Source: CAZRVH01 sp964624905
GTDB taxonomy: Bacteria; Patescibacteriota; Gracilibacteria; Peribacterales; Peribacteraceae
Reading direction: 5' to 3'
DNA length: 25,031 nucleotides
Assembly (NCBI GenBank): GCA_964624905.1
Contig: CAZUYK010000015.1
Span: 1 to 25,031 of the forward strand
Part shown: positions 5,781-12,595 of the stretch, one piece after another
Numbering within the stretch: the stretch's first letter is position 1
How the letters are laid out: every line of letters begins with the position of its first letter
Notes under the pieces: generated by a model
Database searches by the model: none
Told to the model about the DNA's origin: nothing
Seen by the model: the letters and a program-made list of their open reading frames with translations, nothing else
Program-made: the position numbers and the translations under genes

Positions 5781-7962
5781 ATGCCTTCGGGAACGCCACC
5801 GTGAACGTCGTACCCTTTCCTTCAACACTCTTGAAATCAATGGTTCCGCCCAGGCGTTCCACGATGGATTTCGTAATGTACAGACCGAGCCCGTTTCCGT
5901 CCGTGTCCATCTGGCGTACGTTCTTGGCGCGGAAGAACTTCTGGAACACGCGCTTCTGTTCGGCGACCGGAATACCCATGCCCGCATCCGTCACGCTGAT
6001 GCTATACCCGGTTCCCTGCGTTTCCAGCGACAGGCTGATATGCGATTCGGGGCGTGTGTATTTCGTCGCGTTGCTGAGGAGGTTTTGAAGCACGATGCGA
6101 AGCAGCGTGGCGTCCGTTTTGGCGACCACCGGCGTTTCGGGCAGGGAGACGGAGAAACCGATATCATGTTCCTTCGCAATGGAGCGGAAGTCTTCGTCCG
6201 TTTCCGTAATAAGCTGATTGATATTGACGTCCGTCAACGACACGCCGAGGCCGCCCTCTTCCATTTGCGACGCACGCAGCAGGGAATCCAGCAGGTTCGC
6301 CATGCGCTTCAGGGAGACTCCCATTTCTTTCACGTATCCCTTCTCATCATCCGTCAGGCGCTCCGATGCTTCCCCCATGAGTTCCACGTACCAACGGAGC
6401 GCGGAGAGAGGAGTGCGCAACTGGTGGCTGGCGAGCGTGATGAATTCGGACTTCAAGTAGTCGAGCCTGCGCTCCTCGGAGACGTCTTGGAGCACCAGGA
6501 TGGCGCCGAATACGCGCCCCTTCTCCTCCAGCGGACTGATGGAGTAACTGACCGGGATGAGCGTCTGGTCGGCCTTCTGCACGTTCCAGTGAGCGTTCGC
6601 GGACGAATGCTTCGATACGTTCGCATGCATGCAAGACAGCACCGGGTGCTCTCCTTCCATGGCATTCCCTTGGTGCGCCCTGAAGAGCACCACGTCGCGG
6701 ACGCTCTTTCCCTTCATTTCCGACGCCTGCATGCCAAGCAATGCCGTCGCAGCGGGGTTCGTATCGGTGACGACGCCTTTGTCATCCACGGCGATGACGG
6801 CGTATTCGATGTTTCCGAGGATGGCGCTGTCGCGCGCGTACTGCTTTGCCAACTCCTGCGTACGCTCGCGGATAACCCCCTCCATATCCTCGTAGATCTT
6901 TTTGAGACGCGTCGCCATGTCCACCACCACGGTATCCAACACCTCCACTTCGTCGCCCGTCTTCACCGTGCGATCGATGCCCCAGGCGCCCGGGCGCAAC
7001 CCCTTCACCTTCTCGGCAAGGGTGCGCAGCGGCTTCGTGATGGTACGGGAAAGGGCTACCCCCACCACCGCGGCCAGGACGAGCAGGCATGCGCCGATAA
7101 GAGCGATCAGGCGGCCAAGCGCATCGGTCTGCCGGAAGGCTTCGGCGCGCTCCACGGTCATCGTGAAGCCCCATCCGATGTCGGGCAGGTAGCGGTACGA
7201 CGCGATCACGCGCGCGCCTTCGTCGTCATTCATGTCCGCGACACCTTCGGTACCGTCCAACGCGCGGACGGTCGGCGTATCCGCGCCTTTCGCAAGCGGC
7301 AGGAGGGAGAAACGACGTGCGTCCGTGGACGGACGGAAGACGTACGCATCCTCTCCGCGCATGAACGACAGCATCACCTCCCCGGTGTCTCCCAGCGCGA
7401 GGGAAAGGGACGCAAGTTTCGCCATGACGGCGCTCGCGTCGTAACGAACATGCAGTGCCCCGATGATCTCGACGCCTTTGCGCACCGGCGCATGCACGTC
7501 GAGCACGGTCATGCCTTCGTCCGTGACGGACGGAATGACCACCGTCCTCGTAGGGGACGATGCCAATGCAGGGATAGGGCGTCCGATACGCACGACATTT
7601 TTTGCCGCGTCGTCCAAGGCCAATCCGATGACCGGCAGGGACGCATCCGATTCGCCCAATGCCAACGACCACGCACGCTGCACATCTGCCTGGACTCCTT
7701 TGGACAGCATTGCCTGCATGTCTTGGTGGGCCGACAAGAGCGCCGTGCGCTCGCGTGCGTATTGCAATGATTTTTCGATGGACTCCTCGCCGACCGCCGA
7801 TAACGTAGCGACTTCCGAATGCAGCGATTGCATAACCAAGGACCGCGCGATCAGCAGCGATAGCGCTGCCAGGATCACGATTGTCAGACCCGTCAGCGCC
7901 AGCGCCTGAACGGTCAGGCGACGCATGATGGAGCCGTGGAAGGGCGTGTTTTTGAATACCAT
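5779..7962 (-). CDS. Membrane sensor histidine kinase (extracellular sensor, HAMP, PAS, HisKA, HATPase)
   Basis: A 727-aa kinase that would sense an external signal and phosphorylate a response regulator. Domains in order: membrane helix about 18-40, a roughly 230-residue extracytoplasmic region with dCache-like features (residues 45-275), second helix 281-305, HAMP 306-358, a coiled linker, PAS 375-495, then HisKA with the H box LASHQLRTPLSALRW (H513). The ATPase domain has its N box NLLSNATKY (N631), G1 DAGMG (659-663) and G2 DGNGLGL (688-694). All catalytic motifs are intact. No response regulator gene is adjacent; the nearest is the stand-alone receiver at 16590-16991. It has its own extended -10 promoter. 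The start could also be the ATG at residue 13. Confidence 0.93.
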   Translation of the reverse strand: MVFKNTPFHGSIMRRLTVQALALTGLTIVILAALSLLIARSLVMQSLHSEVATLSAVGEESIEKSLQYARERTALLSAHQDMQAMLSKGVQADVQRAWSLALGESDASLPVIGLALDDAAKNVVRIGRPIPALASSPTRTVVIPSVTDEGMTVLDVHAPVRKGVEIIGALHVRYDASAVMAKLASLSLALGDTGEVMLSFMRGEDAYVFRPSTDARRFSLLPLAKGADTPTVRALDGTEGVADMNDDEGARVIASYRYLPDIGWGFTMTVERAEAFRQTDALGRLIALIGACLLVLAAVVGVALSRTITKPLRTLAEKVKGLRPGAWGIDRTVKTGDEVEVLDTVVVDMATRLKKIYEDMEGVIRERTQELAKQYARDSAILGNIEYAVIAVDDKGVVTDTNPAATALLGMQASEMKGKSVRDVVLFRAHQGNAMEGEHPVLSCMHANVSKHSSANAHWNVQKADQTLIPVSYSISPLEEKGRVFGAILVLQDVSEERRLDYLKSEFITLASHQLRTPLSALRWYVELMGEASERLTDDEKGYVKEMGVSLKRMANLLDSLLRASQMEEGGLGVSLTDVNINQLITETDEDFRSIAKEHDIGFSVSLPETPVVAKTDATLLRIVLQNLLSNATKYTRPESHISLSLETQGTGYSISVTDAGMGIPVAEQKRVFQKFFRAKNVRQMDTDGNGLGLYITKSIVERLGGTIDFKSVEGKGTTFTVAFPKA

Positions 7963-7973
7963 GGTATCCCTTA

Positions 7974-7982
7974 ATTATAGCA
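7974..7982 (-). promoter_or_regulatory. Extended -10 promoter (TGC-TATAAT) of the histidine kinase
   Basis: A perfect TATAAT preceded by TGC on the minus strand, 11 bases from the ATG at 7962. No -35 is evident, which is usual for extended -10 promoters. The preceding TTTTC is shared with the promoter at 21695. Confidence 0.7.
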
Positions 7983-7987
7983 GAAAA

Positions 7988-8044
7988 GGGGGATTTGGGG
8001 TAGTTTAGGGGATGGGGTAAAGTGGGGGTATTGGGTGATTTGGG
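7988..8044 (+). repeat. G-rich tract with quadruplex-forming potential
   Basis: Seven runs of three to five G residues (7988-7992, 7997-8000, 8008-8011, 8014-8017, 8024-8028, 8033-8035, 8042-8044) are separated by short AT-rich loops of 2-8 bases. It lies immediately upstream of the histidine kinase promoter, C-rich on the transcribed-gene strand. Confidence 0.6.
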
Positions 8045-8094
8045 AGGTAGTTTGCAGCAAGCAGCCACCCTTCTACATCCCTGGGAACCCACAC

Positions 8095-8125
8095 AAAAAC
8101 GGCGCCCCCTTTCGGAGACGCCGTT
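8095..8125 (-). terminator. Rho-independent terminator of the major pilin gene
   Basis: On the minus strand the stem AACGGCGTCTCC / GGGGGCGCCGTT with a GAAA loop runs into five T residues, 22 bases after the pilin stop codon. It closes the whole pilus cluster. Confidence 0.92.
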
Positions 8126-8147
8126 TCAGATTCAAGCTCTGGATTTC

Positions 8148-8594
8148 TTAGCGCGTGATGCTGATCGTTGCGCCCTGCTCTGCACCCGGTGCCGTCACCG
8201 TGATGCGGTTGTTGCTGTCGCGGACGATCCAGTAGTTCGTTCCCGTTCCCGTGGAGCTGACCTGGGGGTCCCTCGGCAACTTCACGACGTAGGAGCCCGT
8301 GAGGACGTCCAAGTCGATGGCGCTGTCGCAGTCTGCGGAATCCGTGGCGCAGATTTCGCTGTTCGTGGTCGTGATCGTTCCCGGCAGGCTGCCGTTGTTG
8401 TCGATCGAGTACTGGTACACGGCGCTGAGGATCGTGTTCACGTCCGCCTTGCGCTGGGCGTTGCGGGTGTCACCAAGCTGCTTGGTGGGGTTGATGGCGA
8501 CGATGACGATCGACGCAAGGATGGCGATGATACCGACGACGAGGAGAAGTTCGATAAGCGTGAATCCTCGGCGGGCATTGTTGATGGAACCCAT
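8148..8594 (-). CDS. Type IV pilin, major-pilin-like
   Basis: A 148-aa prepilin. The leader MGSINNARRG ends in the glycine cut by prepilin peptidase, followed by FTLIELLLVVGIIAILASIVI, the classic hydrophobic assembly helix with Glu at position +5. The C-terminal region is a short Thr/Ser-rich beta domain with two cysteines (EICATDSADCDS) that could form a disulfide. Its single globular domain, own promoter and strong terminator suggest it is the main structural subunit. The start is set at 8594: a longer in-frame start at 8768 would cover the promoter and add 58 residues before the leader. The 5' leader of roughly 50 nt is pyrimidine-rich and has no Shine-Dalgarno sequence. Confidence 0.92.
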   Translation of the reverse strand: MGSINNARRGFTLIELLLVVGIIAILASIVIVAINPTKQLGDTRNAQRKADVNTILSAVYQYSIDNNGSLPGTITTTNSEICATDSADCDSAIDLDVLTGSYVVKLPRDPQVSSTGTGTNYWIVRDSNNRITVTAPGAEQGATISITR

Positions 8595-8653
8595 AAGGGA
8601 AGGTGGAAAAATAAGGAGATAAAAACGGACGGAAGGTCCAGAAGTTGAACGCA

Positions 8654-8659
8654 TTATAG
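8654..8659 (-). promoter_or_regulatory. -10 box (TATAAT) of the pilin gene
   Basis: A perfect TATAAT on the minus strand in the 137-base gap between the PilW-like gene and the pilin gene. It predicts a start near 8647 and a leader of about 52 nt. It would let the pilin be made at a higher level than the rest of the cluster. Confidence 0.6.
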
Positions 8660-8731
8660 CGATTTTGCTTTCTTCGTCTTTTTTTGAGCTTGACGCAAAT
8701 TTGAAACGTGACTGACTTGCAGATCTTGAAG

Positions 8732-9370
8732 TTATGGGCACTGCAAACCCGTCGTCACCTCCGCGCATGCATTGTCATCACCGCACACCTGCCATCCCAA
8801 TACGTTAGCGTACAAACACGCGACACCCGTGCAACCGCACGCATCGCCGACGGGCTCGTCCGCAGGAGGGATGGTCAGCAGGGTTTCGAATGTTTGCGCG
8901 TAGCTGTGCGGCTGCTGCAAGCGAATGGTGCGCGACAGCGAAAACCTGATGAGCGCGCTGGGACGCGACGCGGAGACCGACGTATTGATGACGTCGAAAT
9001 CCACCACGCCCACCTGCGTAGTGCTCACCGTCTCCTTCAATGCGTGCTTGATCACCACGATTGAGCCGCTTTGGATGCCGATGATCGTAGGATTCGTATC
9101 GCTGTCGGACGTCTGCAACGCCAGATACGAACCCGACTGCCCCGGCGCGGGACTGAGGATGCGCTCCGCGTGGCGCACGCCATACGTAACGTTTTGTATC
9201 ACCTGCGTTCCGTTCTGTTCGACGACGGCGATCGTCTGCTGAAGGAGTTTGTTCTCGGTGGCGGAGAAAAGAATGGGAATCGTAAGGCCGGCTACCAAGG
9301 AAAGAATGCCGAGGAACAGCAGGAGTTCGATGAGCGTGGTGCCCGGCCGGCAATCGCGGGAACGGATCAT
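8732..9370 (-). CDS. Prepilin-like minor pilin (PilW/PulJ type)
   Basis: A 212-aa protein with a prepilin leader MIRSRDCRPG, cleavage after the glycine, then TTLIELLLFLGILSLVAGLTI with Glu at +5. The following region (about 35-165) is a beta-rich pseudopilin head resembling PilW/GspJ-class minor pilins. The C-terminal 45 residues hold five cysteines (GDACGCTGVACLY, QVCGDDNACAE, LQCP gives six in all), suggesting a small disulfide-bonded tip. It overlaps the PilX-like gene upstream by four bases (ATGA), which indicates translational coupling. The exact minor-pilin class is inferred from position and length. Confidence 0.85.
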   Translation of the reverse strand: MIRSRDCRPGTTLIELLLFLGILSLVAGLTIPILFSATENKLLQQTIAVVEQNGTQVIQNVTYGVRHAERILSPAPGQSGSYLALQTSDSDTNPTIIGIQSGSIVVIKHALKETVSTTQVGVVDFDVINTSVSASRPSALIRFSLSRTIRLQQPHSYAQTFETLLTIPPADEPVGDACGCTGVACLYANVLGWQVCGDDNACAEVTTGLQCP

Positions 9371-9783
9371 GGACAGTGCGTGAAGGAACCGACTTCCTGC
9401 CAGGATGAAATGAGCGTCGTCGGCAGGATTTGCGATGAAACAATCTCAATGCGGCGCAGTGCGGACCCGACTGTCGCATCGATGCACAGCGCGCGGTCGT
9501 TGTTTCCGCTTCCGCCGAGCGCATGCACGGTGCAGGTGCCGTGCGCGAAGGAAAACGTCTCCCCTCCGGCATAACTAAGGTCCGAGCGCAGCGTGCGCAA
9601 TGTCCGCTCGGCGCATGCCTGCGCGTATTCGTAGGACTGCGTGGATTCCCAGAAGAGGTATCCGTTCTGTTCCGCCGCCCACGCGAGCAGCATGAGGGAC
9701 AGGGCACTGGTCGACGCGATAACCCCGGTCACGAGGACGGTCAGCAGGAACACGTAGCCGGGACGGGACGCGGGGCGGATCAT
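9367..9783 (-). CDS. PilX/GspK-like minor pilin lacking Glu at +5
   Basis: A 138-aa protein. The N-terminus MIRPASRPG followed by YVFLLTVLVTGVIASTSALSL has the prepilin plan of a basic leader, glycine and hydrophobic helix, but position +5 is Leu, not Glu. Loss of that Glu is known for GspK-type tip pseudopilins, and the RPGYVFLLTVLV wording resembles PilX N-termini. The helix is followed by EQNGYLFWESTQSYEYAQACAERTLRTL, as in PilX proteins, and a short beta domain with several cysteines. The gene is joined by ATGA overlaps at both ends, so it is translated with its neighbours. It probably primes pilus assembly at the tip together with the PilW-like and propeller pilins. Confidence 0.78.
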   Translation of the reverse strand: MIRPASRPGYVFLLTVLVTGVIASTSALSLMLLAWAAEQNGYLFWESTQSYEYAQACAERTLRTLRSDLSYAGGETFSFAHGTCTVHALGGSGNNDRALCIDATVGSALRRIEIVSSQILPTTLISSWQEVGSFTHCP

Positions 9784-11252
9784 GGGCAGGTTCCGGTGGT
9801 CGTGCCGGGACGGAAGATGAGGACCGATGTGTCAGTGAAAAGGAAGACGCGGTCGCGCACGGGATCATAGAGAACGCCACGGCCCAAAGCGGCGGCATCG
9901 TAGGATGCGATTTGGGGGAGCGATGTTTTGTTACGCATGTTCACCACCTGCAATGCCTCGTGCCCGCTCTGCGCCGCGAGAAACGCGACGCATCGCGTGG
10001 GGTCCATCGTGATGCCCACCAAGCTTCCGCTGCCTTCGTGATACCACGGTCCGGGTGGAGGAACGGGAACGCCGGCGCCTTCGGTATCGAACAGCACCAT
10101 CTCTTGGATGCCGCCGGTGGCCTGCGTACCGATGAGCGCGGAGGTGCCGGTGACGGCGATGCTCAATCCGTCGGCCGTGCGGTCGCTGAGGTTATACCCG
10201 TTGCCGGATGCCAAAACGATGGCTGCGGGATTGTCGATATCGGCGACGCGCAATTCGCCCGTATCGAGACCGCTCGCAAGGTACGCCGCGGTGCCCGTGA
10301 CGGCGATCGCGTTCACGGTACCGGTATCATCCATGCCGCCGTACAGCACGACGGACCCGCTGTTCGATATGTCGAGGGCGGTAAGCTCGTGCTCGCCCGA
10401 CACGGCGCTGTAGGTACTGCCGATGAGCAAGGTCGCGCCATTGCCGCCGAACGCAAGCGCCCGGCCGCGGCCGCTGCCCGGCAGATCATACGACGCGACG
10501 AGCGACGAAACGGACAAAAGCGAAGGGGTCGTGATGTTATAGACCTTGAGTTCCGCGGCCGCATCGGACGTGAGCACGTACAGTCTTTTGCCGCGCGCGG
10601 CGACCGCATACCCCGTCGCACCGAGGGAGAACGACGACGCGATGCGCGACGGCGATGCCGTATTCGAAATATCAAGCACATAGAGACCGTTGCCGCCGCT
10701 GGACGTGTCACCGGTAAGGAACAGCGTGTTACCCGCGACGGCCGCAGCCGTATAGAGAGGGGTGCCGCTTGTGTAACTTCCCTCCAAGGTGATACTGCCC
10801 CAGTTCCCGATGCTTCCCGCGCCGCGCCAATCCGTGAGCTCCGTAAGAAGCGCGGCCGTTCCAGCTCGGTTGATGCCGCGTTTCCACGTCGCCTGTCCCG
10901 TCAGTTGCATCCATCCCGAAGCGAGCGAGGAAACCGACACCTTCATCCTGTAGTTTCCCGTCGTCGTTCCTGTTCCGGCATACGCCCACGTGGATGCACC
11001 TAAGTTGATTCCGTGCACCCCGGTGGTGAGGGAGGAAAAACTTCCGTCACGGATGGACCGCGAGGCTTCCAGGGTTTTTTGCGCGAAGAGCACGCCGCGG
11101 ACGCGGTCGCCGGCATTGATGGATCCCTCCTGCCCCTTGAGGAGGCTGACACCGACCGCCGTGAGGAAGAAGGAAAAGATGGCGATGCCGAGCATCGCTT
11201 CCAGGAGGAGCGAACCCTCACGCGCGCGATGGGAAAAGAAATGGTTCCTCAT
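9780..11252 (-). CDS. Prepilin fused to a C-terminal beta-propeller (putative pilus-tip adhesin)
   Basis: A 490-aa protein. Prepilin leader ends at G13; SLLLEAMLGIAIFSFFLTAVG follows, with Glu at +5 (E18). Residues 40-150 form a pilin-like region resembling PilV/GspI minor pilins (QKTLEASRSIRDGSF). From about residue 165 there are seven repeats with a LVIVD-type strand: LYVLDIS (190), LKVYNI (235), LTALDIS (290), LRVADID (334), MVLFDT (385), LQVVNM (434) and VLIF (477). That pattern fits a seven-bladed propeller. Such a bulky domain can only sit at the pilus tip, so a binding role like that of PilY1 is inferred, although PilY1 is a different protein. It overlaps the next gene by four bases (ATGA). 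Confidence 0.85.
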   Translation of the reverse strand: MRNHFFSHRAREGSLLLEAMLGIAIFSFFLTAVGVSLLKGQEGSINAGDRVRGVLFAQKTLEASRSIRDGSFSSLTTGVHGINLGASTWAYAGTGTTTGNYRMKVSVSSLASGWMQLTGQATWKRGINRAGTAALLTELTDWRGAGSIGNWGSITLEGSYTSGTPLYTAAAVAGNTLFLTGDTSSGGNGLYVLDISNTASPSRIASSFSLGATGYAVAARGKRLYVLTSDAAAELKVYNITTPSLLSVSSLVASYDLPGSGRGRALAFGGNGATLLIGSTYSAVSGEHELTALDISNSGSVVLYGGMDDTGTVNAIAVTGTAAYLASGLDTGELRVADIDNPAAIVLASGNGYNLSDRTADGLSIAVTGTSALIGTQATGGIQEMVLFDTEGAGVPVPPPGPWYHEGSGSLVGITMDPTRCVAFLAAQSGHEALQVVNMRNKTSLPQIASYDAAALGRGVLYDPVRDRVFLFTDTSVLIFRPGTTTGTCP

Positions 11253-11271
11253 GGAAGATGCCGCATGCGGA

Positions 11272-12501
11272 TCAGTTGCAGCCCGTCGACGAGCCGAAGG
11301 TCAGTTTGACCACGGCGTCCTGGAAATCCGCGGAAGCGCAGTTGGTGCAGGTACCCATTTCGGCAAGGAGCAACACCTCGTGCTCCCCGATGTTGATGTT
11401 GCCGTTGGCATCCAAGATGCTCTGCAGGTATGTCTTCAGGCTGGTCTGCCCGCCGTAGGCGGCGGCGGACGGGGGAGTATCCCCGTCACGCAGGATTCTC
11501 ACGTGCCCCGAGGCGTCGTTCGTCGCGTATGTCTGGTCGTAGGTCAGCCACCCGCGCTGTTTAAAGTATGCACGGAAGTTGGTATTCAGCGTGGTTCCGT
11601 TGGAGAAGCTCGTGATCGTGCTTGTCTGGCCTCCGTTGCCGTTGATCTCGTCGCCGCCAAAGAGGTTGGACCAACTGTTACTCGGGCTCTTTTTGTATTT
11701 CGCCGTTACGTCGATATCGGGGCCGCCGGCGCCGTAGGTCAGCTGCGATCCGATGACGGTGTAGGTGACGGACAGGCTGCTATTGGTCGTGATGGTTCCG
11801 TTGGATGAGACCGTGAACCTGTTGGCGCACGCACCGCCCGCGGACGAAGCGGCGCTGGATAGTGCGGATGAAGAAGCCGCGGAACTAGACCTGGAACTGC
11901 TTGCGACGGAAGAGCTGATTGCGGATGAGGATGCGACGCTGGAGCTGGAAGCTGGACAAGGGCCGTAGAAATCGCCGTGCGCTTGGTGCGCGGGCCACGC
12001 GGAATCCCCGACGGTCAGCGTGTGCTGTCCGCCTCCCGTCTGGTGGCAGATGACGATGGAATCATTCTGCACCACCGCCAGGCTCTCCTGCTTTACTTCG
12101 ATCAGGATGGTTCGCTGTTCGGTATTCAGGGTGGTGAGGGTGATGGAGCCCGTGGCGCTGGGGGCACCGATAAGTTTGGAATACGTGATTTCCGTCGGAC
12201 CCGTGGACGTGATAGTCGACGGCATCGGGAAGGCTTCGTCGTACGTCGTGTCGCGCGTCTCGTAACTCTCGCCTTTGTACAGGATGCCCGCGGGTATGTA
12301 GAAACCCCACGAGGAATCCATCTCGCCCGCCTGGGCCTTCAGCCTGGCGCGCGCCAATCCCTGCGTCACCTGTTCCGTGGACGAATCCAAGTCGCTGCGG
12401 ATCTGGAAATCGCGGTACATCGGGATCGACACCCCGCCGAGCATGCCCAGGATGGACACGACGAGGAGGATTTCGAGGAGCGCGAAGCCGCGGCGCAGCA
12501 T
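11272..12501 (-). CDS. GspH/FimT-like prepilin with Ser-rich linker and extra C-terminal domain
   Basis: A 409-aa protein with three parts. Residues 1-145 are a prepilin with a very short leader, MLRRG, then FALLEILLVVSILGMLGGV (Glu at +5) and a GspH/FimT-like head (SSWGFYIPAG). Residues 146-183 hold a compact Cys/His cluster: C152-H153, H160, H172, H175-G-D and C182. Residues 184-222 are a Ser/Ala linker. Residues 223-409 are a second beta-rich domain with a CTNC pair near the end. The start at 12501 gives a sensible leader; the longer frame from 12585 would put 28 unrelated residues before it. It lies 94 bases after pilC and 19 bases before the propeller pilin. The unusual size suggests a surface or tip subunit. 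Confidence 0.85.
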   Translation of the reverse strand: MLRRGFALLEILLVVSILGMLGGVSIPMYRDFQIRSDLDSSTEQVTQGLARARLKAQAGEMDSSWGFYIPAGILYKGESYETRDTTYDEAFPMPSTITSTGPTEITYSKLIGAPSATGSITLTTLNTEQRTILIEVKQESLAVVQNDSIVICHQTGGGQHTLTVGDSAWPAHQAHGDFYGPCPASSSSVASSSAISSSVASSSRSSSAASSSALSSAASSAGGACANRFTVSSNGTITTNSSLSVTYTVIGSQLTYGAGGPDIDVTAKYKKSPSNSWSNLFGGDEINGNGGQTSTITSFSNGTTLNTNFRAYFKQRGWLTYDQTYATNDASGHVRILRDGDTPPSAAAYGGQTSLKTYLQSILDANGNINIGEHEVLLLAEMGTCTNCASADFQDAVVKLTFGSSTGCN

Positions 12502-12595
12502 AGGGAAGCGGGAAATGTCGCCATCAGTGTATCTTCGCGGCTTTGCGATGCACGACAAACAGGCTTGACGCTCCCACGTCTTCACGCGGAATCGT

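Noticed and set aside
5716..7770. A 684-aa open frame on the plus strand
   Set aside because: It is fully antisense to the histidine kinase, whose motifs are intact. It also starts in the terminator region of the 160-aa gene.
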